Of a DNA stretch of 64,000 nt, positions 19,129 through 28,187 are shown piece after piece. Source of the stretch: Blastocladiella emersonii ATCC 22665. Its lineage: Eukaryota > Blastocladiomycota > Blastocladiomycetes > Blastocladiales > Blastocladiaceae. A program made the position numbers and the translations under genes. Position 1 is the stretch's first letter, and each line of letters opens with the position of its first letter. The stretch spans positions 1,612,001 to 1,676,000 of the forward strand of contig JANHCV010000001.1 of NCBI GenBank assembly GCA_025594325.1, written 5' to 3'. The notes under the pieces were generated by a model. It made no database searches and was not told where the DNA came from. It saw only the letters and a list, made by a program, of their open reading frames with translations.

Positions 19129-22100
19129 CTAGTACAGCGACTCGAGCCCGTAGCCGTCGTGCTTGAGCAGCTCGTCGAGGTACGGCGGCAGCGGCGCACC
19201 CACGACCGTGCGCAGAAACTCGGGGTCGGTAACGTTGAGCGCGCGGACCATGACGACGAGGTTGCGCGCCGCCGACAGACAGGTGCACTGCTGGTCCGTG
19301 GTGGTGGTGGTCGCGGTGGTCGCGGTGGTCGCGGTCGCGTGTCCGTGTCCGTGGCCCGCGACGACGAGCGCCGCCGCGCTCTCCTTGGTCTGCAGCCACG
19401 CGCGGTGAAGGCCGCGGGGCTCGTCGATGCCCGCCAGGACCGACTCGCGGAGCGCCTGCTGCGCGCGCTGCGAGACGACGCGCGCGAGCGAGCCGACCAC
19501 GTCCGCGCGCTGCGGAATGAACACGAGCTCGGGGTCCGTCGGGTCGGAGCCGGCGTGGGCGTGGGCGAGGGCGAGGGCCGCCTCGGCCGCCTCGGCCGTC
19601 GCCGTGATGCGCTGCAGGTGGGCCTTGGCCGCCTCGTCGAGGAGGATCACGAACGCGAACAGCATGACCTGCTGCTCCTTGAGCGGGCACGTTGCACACA
19701 GGTGCCCGAGATCGGCGCCGTACTTGGTCGCGCCCGCGGGCAGCGCCGGCTTTGGGAGCGCGCCGTGCAGCTGCTGCAGGTCGCCGTCGCCGCCGCCACC
19801 CACGTTGTTGTCGAGCGAGAGCGCGAACGCCTTGCTCGTGATACCCGAGATGAGGGCGGGCACCATGTCGGGGTGCGACCGGATGATCTCGAAGAACCGC
19901 GCGTCGACCGCGTTGTCGCCCTCGTCGCCTTCGCCGCAGATGCCGACAGGCGTGAGCCACGCGGCCTCGGGGCTCTCGACGATCATTTGGATCGCGCGGC
20001 GCTCGGCGTCGGTCGGCGAGCCGTCCTTCCACATGGCGGCCAGGACGGCCAGGATCTCGAGCGAGGACACGAGCGGGCGCGGTACCGACACGAACGCGAG
20101 CCCGCAGCGCACCAGCGACGTGGTCGGGTTGGCGCCCGCGAACTGGGCCGGGTCCGGCCGGTACTTGGAGATGAGGCTGAACGGGGCCAGTGTCGAGGAT
20201 GATGGTGGTGGTGATGCTGGCGCTGGTGCTCCTTGTCCTTGAGCGGCGCCGGCGACGGCGGGGGCGACGGCGGGGGCGGGGGCCGGCTGGTGGCGGCCCG
20301 CGAACCGTAGCACGCGCTGCGGCTTGTCGTTGATGATGGCGGAGGTACCAGTCGTGGCGGCACCGCGGGAGAAGGCGATCTCGAACGCTACACACACACG
20401 CGCGCGCGCATGTTAGATAGTGCGAAAACGAGCGTAAGCAAGTAGCAGAAAAGTACCCTTGGTTACGATCGCGGTGCGGCGGCGGACCGACTGCTGGTCG
20501 ACGGCCACCCGCCAGTACCGGTCGATAAAGTCGGACTCGCGTGCCGGCGACTCGAGCGCATCGACCAGCGCGCGACCCCACGCGGGCGCTCCGAGGAACT
20601 CCCACGCCGCGTCGTCAGGGAGCGCCAGGACGCGGAGCAGGTGGCGCGGGCTCGACGCGAGCGCGGTTTCGAGAGCGTCCCGATCGACCTTGCCGCCGTT
20701 GCCCAGGTCGTTGATCATGCGCAGCGTCGCGTCCGGGTGCCGCTCGAGGCAGTCGACGAGGACCTCGGGACCCCCGTGCTGCGCCGCGAGGACACCGACG
20801 AGCGAGAGACGGCGCGGTCCCTGCAGGTTTTCGGGGCGCCAGTCGTACGGGACGAGCATGGCCGTCATGTGCGCGGCGCGCTGCTGGAGCGGGCTGGTCT
20901 CGTCGCCGACCGCGCGCAGGATCGGCGCCGAGATGGCCGAGGTGAAGAGGAGGTGGGTAGTCGCGTCGGCGAGGTCGAGTCGGTGCTCGGCCAGGTGCGG
21001 CGGCAGGTCCTGGAGCGCCTTGACCGCCTCCGGGTTGACGGTCTCGGTGCTCATGGCGCCGAGCAGCTGGATGAGCGAGATCAGCTTGGGCAGGTGGCGC
21101 GGGTCGGCGTGGTGGCCGCCGCCGCCGTGCTTGCGCTTGCGGTCATGCTGCCGGAACGGGCCCGACGACGACTGCCACGGCAGGAGCATGGGCTCGAGGA
21201 GGAACGGCGCGGCCGACTGCACGGCGTCCACGAACGCCGGAAGTCGCGCCGAGAACTCGGGCAGCCGCGTACACGCGGCGAACAGCGTGAAAAACGCCGT
21301 GATGTCGGGGTGGGCGTCGAGAAGCGGGTGCAGCGCGACGAGGTGGCGGTTGCTGGGCTGGTTACGGCGGCCGAACATGTGGACGCGCGCCAGGGCCTCG
21401 ATGACGACGCGCAGCACCTGGGCCTTCACGGCCGGGTCGGCGTGGGCGGCCGCGATGACGGTCTGGACCGCGTCACGCTGCAGAAGGCGAAGGCCGGTCG
21501 TGTCGAGGACGAGGCCCAGGATGCGGCGCGCGTTCTCATCCTCGGGGATGCGGTTGGTGAGCATGGCCTCGATCAGCCCGGGCACCGTCATGTTGGCCGC
21601 GTCCAGGTAGCCGCCGCCACCGGCGCCAGCGCCCACGGCTTCTTGATGATCGAGCCCGAGCCCGAGCACGAGCTGCAGCACGGGGATCGGCTGCTGCTGC
21701 TGCTGCTGGTGGTGGTAGTGGTGGAAGGTCGTGCCGAGGTTGGCGAGGTCGATGGGGCCCACGCTTGGCGGCGGCGGCGGCGCGGGAGCCGCTGGTCCTT
21801 GGACATGAGCCGCCGCCGCCGTCGACGACGACGACGTGGAGGTGGAGGCGGTGGTGGTGATGCTCATCGACGCGGCCGCGGCCGCGGTACTTGAGGATGG
21901 CGACGACGACATGGGCGACGGCGACGAGGGGGAGGGGAGGTAGGAGGAGGGCGACACGTTGTCGTGGGTGCGAGCGCGCTTCCTCGCGGGCTTGTCCCCC
22001 ACGTCGCGGTTGAACGCGGCCGCCGAGGCGCGTGTCGCCGAGCTGGATCTCGCCGAACCGGATCTCGCCGATGCCGATGCCGATGCCGACGCCGCGGTGC

Positions 22101-22131
22101 CGGTGGGTGACGAGGCGCGCGAGGACCGCAT
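19129..22131 (-). CDS. Unassigned 977-residue predicted helical protein
   Basis: Exons on the minus strand at 20457-22131 and 19129-20387, joined over a 69-nt phase-1 intron with a TAG acceptor; 977 residues. The first 190 residues are low complexity: Ser/Ala runs, a basic patch that looks like a nuclear signal (PARKRART), and a His/Gln tract (HHYHHQQQQQQ). From about residue 190 to the end the protein is Leu/Ala-rich and probably helical, with many 30-40-residue stretches in the style of HEAT/ARM-like scaffolds (IPEDENARRILGLVLDTTGL, DITAFFTLFAACTRLPEF). A later block has closely spaced cysteines (YGADLGHLCATCPLKEQQ) and a His/Thr tract interrupts the C-terminal part. I do not recognise the family. 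Nuclear scaffold is a reasonable guess, no more. The start is the first ATG of the open frame; a further 5' exon cannot be excluded. Confidence 0.65.
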
Positions 22132-22922
22132 CGTCGTCGTCTCGATGGCGGTGAGGGGGTCGATGCTACGACTACACAATTGTGCGCGCGCCGAAGGTGA
22201 GTGAGCGATCCAGGCGTGCGTGTCTCGCGTCGGTGCGCGCGAGCAAGCGCAACGTGGTGGTACCGACCGACGACGTGTGTAGTGGTGTAGCGTTGGAGGT
22301 AGGTGGCTGTCGGGTGCGACGACGACGGCGACGAGGGTGGGAGGATGGTGCTGCTGCTGCTTCGACGATGATACAGCGGATCAAAGGCCGGTTACGGTGG
22401 TGTGTTGTTGAGGCGGGAGAGGGAGAGAATGGGCCGACTGGATACAGCTGGCTGGCCGTGGCTCGCAGCAGCGGGGAACGCGGGCGCACGGGGGCCAGGC
22501 CGGGCGGGTCGGGTGGGGTGTGGGCGGCCCAATATGTGATACTCGGATGCGTCCCAGCTTGGTTCCGGCACCACATTGCAACCAGTTCATTCGGGTGGGG
22601 TTCATTTTGTGCGTCATTCTTCCTCGCTGCGCCTGCACACGGGCCGCGATGCAACCCGCGCCTGGCGCGCACGCGCCTCGCTGACGAATTTCGCGCGACG
22701 ACGCGAGTGCACCCGCGCGCGGGCGAAATGTCTCGCAGGAGCAACGTCTCCGGCGCTCGCGTTGCGCCCAGTCGGTCACGGTGACGTGGCCGGCATCGGG
22801 GGAACCCGAGGCGAGACGAAAAACGCGTCGCCGACGCGTCGCGAAACACAGCGCACGTGAGCAAAAGGGCGAGAGACACGGCGTGCGTGCGCCTCACGTG
22901 AGGTGAGACGTTCCGAATCGAG

Positions 22923-22955
22923 CGCGTCGCGTCGCGTTTCGTTTCGTCGCGTCGC
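22923..22955. repeat. CGTCG/GTCGC pentamer repeats, first locus
   Basis: Two short runs of the GTCGC pentamer (about 22923-22936 and 22946-22955) separated by GTTTCGTTTC-like variants. Confidence 0.6.
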
Positions 22956-23235
22956 TTCGATCGCGGTGCAGCCAGCACCCAGCACCCAGCACCCACCCCT
23001 GCTTCTGGTGAGACTCGGACTACCCGCAACGGCACTGTCGATGATAAGCGGATGCAGTACCACCAATGATCGCCCTGTCGCGATCCGCGGACTCGAGCGG
23101 CGTCCCGTCGGGCACCTTGGACAGCTCTTGAGATACCTTACCGCGCACTCCGCACTCTCTGTTTGTCGATCGAGCGGACGGGGCCAGTTGCGCTCGGTAC
23201 TTGGTCCCGACGCTGCGACCAGCGAGCGGGTTGCC

Positions 23236-23262
23236 CGTCGCGTCGCGTCGCGTCGCGTCGCG
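23236..23262. repeat. (CGTCG)5 pentamer array, second locus
   Basis: Five exact head-to-tail copies of CGTCG. The same pentamer in the same orientation appears at 22923 and 24541. Confidence 0.85.
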
Positions 23263-23357
23263 GTGGCGAGCTCCGCGGCGCGGGACTCGGTCCCGCCACG
23301 CCTTTGGCACCACGAGATGACCCGCGTCCATCATTCATCCCCTCGCTCACTCACTCG

Positions 23358-23380
23358 CAGCAGCAGCAGCAGCAGCAGCG
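23358..23380. repeat. (CAG)7 microsatellite
   Basis: Seven CAG triplets in non-coding sequence. Confidence 0.8.
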
Positions 23381-23880
23381 GGCTCTCCGACGCCGCCGCG
23401 ACCTTCTCAGTCGGGTCCCTCCAAGGCTTTCATGGACCCTGGTCGTCGCCGTTTGCGCGCGCCTTTGCCGATCCTCGCTTCCATTCCACTCCAGCGACCG
23501 ACGCGAGCGTCCAACTGCAAGCGGGTCATACGCTCGCTCTCGGGCTGCCTAGCTAGCTGCCTGCCTACAGCTCGCACACCTTCTTGAAAACAACGAGGGA
23601 CCTGGGCGGCGTGCGTGTCTCGCGCCGGGTCCTCGCGCTTTTACAGGGATTTCGCCCCGCGACGCACGGACGCGACGCGAAACGGACAAGCAAGCTTGTG
23701 ACGTCGAGCACCCGCAGGCCAGTACTAGTAGTAGTAGTAGATCGAAATCCAAGTCAAAATCAGTCGTGTGAGCGCTGCTGGACCTTCGCGACAGATCGAC
23801 TTGGTTGATCCTTTGGCGGCGGGCTTTGCAGAGGAAGGAAAAGGCGGGGAGACTCCGTCCGCCAGCCAGTATGCGCGCAA

Positions 23881-23881
<1 letters not shown>

Positions 23882-23934
<53 letters not shown>
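23882..23934. repeat. (ACT)n microsatellite, about 17-18 units
   Basis: A pure ACT run decaying into ACC/CAC at its right end. A shorter TAG run at about 23727-23741 is the same triplet on the other strand. In translation it yields poly-Val, poly-Thr or poly-Leu frames that are not genes. Confidence 0.9.
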
Positions 23935-23940
<6 letters not shown>

Positions 23941-24043
23941 ATCAATCAAACAAAAGGAACAAAAAAGAACTCAATGATCAGAATCAGGCGCCGGCGAAAC
24001 AAAAGTGAAGGGAAGCATCGATTGCGCGTAGTTTGGACGGAAG

Positions 24044-24137
24044 CCCGACCCGTGAGACTCGAACCGCCGCCCGAATAAAGTACTACGGTAGAGTAGTTCC
24101 CCGCCTTGGCCGCCTTAGACTAACGGACCACTTTCGG
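24044..24137 (-). ncRNA. tRNA-like element with A-box and B-box, degenerate
   Basis: Read on the minus strand, TGGTCCGTTAGTCTAAGGCG resembles the A-box/D-arm of a class II (Leu/Ser-like) tRNA, and GGTTCGAGTCT about 60 nt on matches the B-box/T-loop. A TTTT run lies about 40 nt downstream. However the T-stem pairs poorly (GGCGG against CTCAC), only about four acceptor pairs can be drawn, and I find no convincing anticodon stem. It is either a decayed tRNA gene, a tRNA-derived element, or another Pol III transcript. Confidence 0.35.
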
Positions 24138-24540
24138 CAGTTACCCATGCGATGGAGTTTGCCTAAATAATGGCCGTGTCCCGGATGTACCGCGTGCCCC
24201 CCGCGCCCGTCGTTCTAAACGAGCAACACACGACGGCGACTCGCAGCAAGCATGGCCACATGCATAAACCAACCGCCCGCCCGCCCCGCCCCGCTAATCC
24301 ACCTGGGCGTAGTCCAGCATTTACCGCGCTCGACGTCGAGCGATAGACCACTGACTGACTGACTGGACTTGAAGCGGGACCAGGAAGCACGCCACGGCAA
24401 GTCGTCGAGCAGGGAACTGCTTCAAGTTTATCAATCGTTTCGTCTTTCATTTCTGAAGAGGCGCTAAAACAATCCAATGTCTCCCAAGGTCACCCGCCAC
24501 GCACACACGACCGGGCCGGGCCGAGGGAACAAACAGTCGA

Positions 24541-24569
24541 CGCGTCGCGTCGCGTCGCGTCGCGTCGCG
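24541..24569. repeat. (CGCGT)5 pentamer array, third locus
   Basis: Five head-to-tail copies of the same pentamer (CGCGT = CGTCG in another register). Confidence 0.85.
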
Positions 24570-24658
24570 CCACTCAAGAAAAGTGATCTGATCCGATCGC
24601 TGATTTGATCGCAGATTCTCCCCCCACACCTCGTCGCCGCGCGTCGTCGCTTCTCCCA

Positions 24659-24672
24659 CCCCCCCCCCCCCT
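24659..24672. repeat. Poly-C tract
   Basis: An uninterrupted run of about a dozen or more C residues in non-coding sequence. Confidence 0.75.
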
Positions 24673-25749
24673 CAAAGAACTCAAACAGCAAGTTCGTTTT
24701 ACCCATCAGCAGCGCGCGCAGCAAGAAGAAAGTTTTTCGGTTCTACCAGGCTTGAAAAATATGAAAGGGAGACGGAAGCACCGTTGCGCGTGGTGTGTGA
24801 GGAAGGCATCCTGAGGGAGCGAAAGCCCTCCTCCGTTTGGGCACCACATGCAGAATGGTCCCCTACCGTTATTGGTCCGACGCACGAAGAACTATGCGAC
24901 CTTGACCGAACGACCGTACCGGCGGTGTTCTTCTCTGTTGAACTTTCACACTTACCTTCGGGCGTGAGGAGAGTGTGGTTAGTGACACGGGGCGGACGGC
25001 CGTGCTATCGAGCGAACGTACGTATGCAAGAATGAACGAGAAGCCGCGGTGAACTGCTAAACTGGCCGAGTTGCAAGGTGTCCACGCTCCGATCAGTATG
25101 CCGCGTAGCGTGAGTGGGAAAGCAAACTACTACCACCTTGCTGAGTTGATTGTTTAACTGATTAGTATTATGTGCTCATGTCTCCCGGACTGGCTCGTTC
25201 GCCCCACTCGATGAGGTGGTGGGCGGTGGATGACTCGTCGCGCCACTTTAGCAGGGGCAACGGCGGCCGCTGCGCGCGCTCAAGGAGTTCGAGGTGACGA
25301 AGGAAAGTAAGGCGGACAGCTTGCTGTCAAGGTGGTGTACCGTGTGTGCGCAGATCACGCACGGTTTGATCCACAACGCCTGAATTGGGATGTTGAATTG
25401 GCTCCGACCCGCACGTCCGTCGCTCGTGCCAGTGCGCAACCTACTGGAGCGGGCGCCGTTCTGTGGAAGCATGTTCCGTTTATCGAGAGTTTGGAGCGGT
25501 GAGAGCCCGTTCACTAGGCACAACTCGTTCAAGGTCGGTCCGTTGAGCGATGTCCCGCTTGAGCAGACGGCCGCGGCAGATGTGGGAGCGATGCTGGCCG
25601 TAGTCGGTCACGTTGGGACTGAGAGCGGGTTACGCTCTCATTCAGGCGGGACATGAGAGTGGGTCGCGTCCAGTTCGACGCGTGCGTAAGGGTCACGCGT
25701 CGATGAACGGCGCGTCGGCGCGAGCAGCACAGCCTCAGCTCACGTGACA

Positions 25750-26060
25750 CGACTTAGCTTCATAAATTCGAGATGCATCGGAAACATTTTTCTGAAGGCA
25801 GATTCGTGATCAGCGGTCTTCAGAGGTCCGGAATGTGCGAAAATCTCGAAGTCGAGGTGTCGGGGTACCGAGAACTCGTCCGACCGTGCAAAGATGAAAA
25901 AAACTTTCGGTTTGGTCGCTCAGACGAAAAACGCACTTAAGACTTAGCCTCTTGAATTCCAATGTGTTGTCGAATCGCCTGAAAACTGGGCAGAAGGTTT
26001 AATATGAATTCTAAGGCCTTCCTACATTTTCAGAATAATTATGCCATTTAATCTGACGCT
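25750..26060. other. AT-rich block in the gene-free island
   Basis: About 300 nt with many A/T runs (for example around 25785-25795, 25890-25900 and 26025-26050), unlike the rest of the window. No coding potential seen. It could be a decayed inserted element, a replication or matrix-attachment region, or chance. Confidence 0.45.
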
Positions 26061-26241
26061 TAGGGCCACGGCGTGAGTTAGCTTCAGTAATCGGGCCCCC
26101 CCTTTGCCCACCGCCCAAGCAAAGCGCCACGCCACACACACGCCTCCGCCGCCGCGGCCTCCCGCGCTCCCGCTCCCGTTGATCCCTCTGCAGCGCTAAC
26201 CCGACGCTTTGAACGGAGTCCACACCACCTGCAACGTAACC

Positions 26242-27840
26242 ATGTCATCGAAATACGACAAGCTGCCCGATATCGTATGGCGCGCGCGCCCGCTGGTCGC
26301 CCACCATCTCATCCCCAGCGACCAACACCAACCCAACCCTGGCACTCCCATTTCTAGGCCCGGGACCAGCCCGACGTCTACGAGACGCCCGACGTGTCCG
26401 CCCTCCCTGCAGCTGCCGTGGCCGAGGACTCGCACAACGCGGGACTCGACGCGCCCGGGGAGGACGACGACGCGGTGGCGGCGGGGGCAACGACGGGCCA
26501 CGGGCCCGCCGAGTTCAGCGACGGCGAGGACACGGACGGCGTCGTGGTCCGCACGCGGCTGTCGGTCCGCGCGGCCGCCGGCAAGTTTGCGAATGTCGGT
26601 GTTGACGCGTCGGGTGCCGGTACGCTCGCTGCGCGATGATTGATTGCATTTGGGGTGGCGTGAAGCTAAGCTCACACCTTTCCTCCGGCCACTTGTAGAT
26701 TTCTCGGGCGCCATCGGCTCACGCACCGCCATGTTCCGCACCTACAACCGCGCCGCGTACGAGGCGCTGGCTCGGTCCTCGCGGGCCGCGCACGAGTCGC
26801 CCGCGCAGAAGCTCGCGCGGCTGCGCGAGGAGATGAAGCAGCTCGAGACCGAGCTCTCGAGCGGCGGCGTTAATGGCGGGCGGATCAACCCGGCCGCAAC
26901 GGCGTCGGGCTCGTCGTCCGAAAAGTACGCCGACGCGTTCACGCAGCTATCGTCCATGGCCAAGGACCTCGACGAGCTGCAGGCGCGCGCGGGCGGGGCG
27001 GCCCCTCCGACGCCCGCCGGCGAGGGCGTGACGGCGTCGCGGCTGCTCGACCATCTCAAGAGCTACCGCGAGACGACGGCCCCCGGGAGCATGTCCCCGC
27101 CGCTGTACGGGCGGAGCAACCTGTCGTCGAGCAACCTGCACGGCGACGACCCGACGTCTCCGACGACCGCCACCGCGGCTGCTGCCGCCGCGGCGAACCA
27201 GGTCACGTACGAGGTGTACTACACGCCCGAGACGTCGGCGCTGGTGCGCAGCAGCAAGCTGGCGGACATGGATGCGCGGGTGCACGCGCTCGAGAAGGTG
27301 GTCGGGCACACGGTGGAGCCCGACCTGGTCCCGCTCGACCCGCTCGTGACGCTGGTCGCGCGGCTCGACCGCCACCTCGACGCCCTCGCCAACCCGCGCC
27401 AGCTCGACGCACTCACGCGCCACCTGCGCGCGCTCAACGAGCAGATGGCTATGGCCCAGGCGCAGCACCACGCGGGCGCGTCGCGCGCTAGCCCCGGTGC
27501 AGCTGGAGCCGTCGTCCCCGCCGACCTCGCGGACAAGGTCGACGCGCTGTACGCGCTCGTCGACAAGGTTGACCCGCTGGTCCCCGTAGTCCATCGCGTG
27601 CTCGACCGCATGCAGGCGCTGCACGCGCTGCACGCGGACGCGGCGACGTTTGCCGCGACGCTGCGCCGCGTGGCGGCCGACCAGGGCCGCGTCGACCGCG
27701 CGGTGCGCGACCTGACGGACGCCGTGGCCCGGCTCGACCGCGCCATGGTCGATAACGCGACGACGGTCCAGGGCAACGTCATCTCGCTCGAGGAGCGCGT
27801 GGCCGCGCTCGCGGCGCGGATTGACCGGCTCACCGAGTAA
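26242..27840 (+). CDS. DCTN2: Dynactin subunit 2 (dynamitin, p50)
   Basis: A shoulder subunit of dynactin, which links cytoplasmic dynein to cargo. Exons 26242-26274, 26358-26619 and 26699-27840 (introns 83 and 79 nt) give 478 residues. The N-terminus is diagnostic once spliced: MSSKYDKLPDI joins ARDQPDVYETPDV, matching the YADLPGIARNEPDVYET start of animal p50. After the second splice DFSGAIGSRTAMF corresponds to its DFSDRIG block. SPAQKLARLREEMKQLETEL and VTYEVYYTP follow, then a long coiled coil that ends with VQGNVISLEERVAALAARID, equivalent to the C-terminal VEGNFASIDERMKKL. For the second intron I chose the GTACGC donor; a GTGCCG donor 5 nt upstream gives a shift of frame or loss of two residues and is less likely. 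Confidence 0.93.
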
Positions 27841-28187
27841 AGAACGCATAGGAGGGCGGGAGGTGTAGCATACGGTCGTGTTATATACTGGTGGAAGGGA
27901 AACGAATTTTACGCAAACACTGCAGGCCAGGGGAGAGGGCGCAGACGGCAACAACAGCAAAACGGGGGGGAACCGCGAGCGGGATGGACGACGCGGCCAC
28001 AAACCAGAGCGACAAGGGGGGGGGGGGGAATAGCGATAGCCAAAAGGGAGGGAAACGGATAAGTCAAGATGCGGGAGGGAGGGAAGGACAAGCAACGGGT
28101 GATGGTGGTGGATGAGGTAGAAGATCAGCGTGCGGATACTCCAAAAAGGGAACGGGAACGAGGACGAGAAGACCACGCGCAATCGTC
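27841..28187. other. Convergent intergenic region DCTN2 / bZIP
   Basis: 347 nt, purine-rich on the plus strand with G-runs at about 27965-27970 and 28018-28027. Probably both 3' untranslated regions; nothing else seen. Confidence 0.5.

Larger units (their letters stand above)
22132..26241. other. 4.1-kb gene-free island rich in simple repeats
   Basis: The largest stretch without a supported gene. Open frames on both strands lack domains. It contains CGTCG pentamer arrays (three places), a CAG run, an (ACT)n run, a C-tract, a degenerate tRNA-like element, and an AT-rich block at about 25750-26060 that contrasts with the GC-rich surroundings. No transposase, reverse transcriptase or inverted terminal repeat was seen. 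It may hold regulatory DNA, decayed mobile elements or non-coding RNAs. Confidence 0.6.

Noticed and set aside
22132-22179. Upstream extension of the 977-aa protein
   Set aside because: The extension would begin with TTG rather than ATG.
22172-23035. A 287-codon minus-strand frame in the gene-free island
   Set aside because: Composition is Arg/Pro/Ser/Thr-rich across simple repeats, it lacks an ATG at its start and shows no domain.
23725-24008. Frames encoding poly-Val, poly-Thr and poly-Leu
   Set aside because: They are direct translations of the (ACT)n microsatellite.
23236-24569. CRISPR array
   Set aside because: The pentamer arrays lack spacers and regular repeat length, and the genome is eukaryotic.
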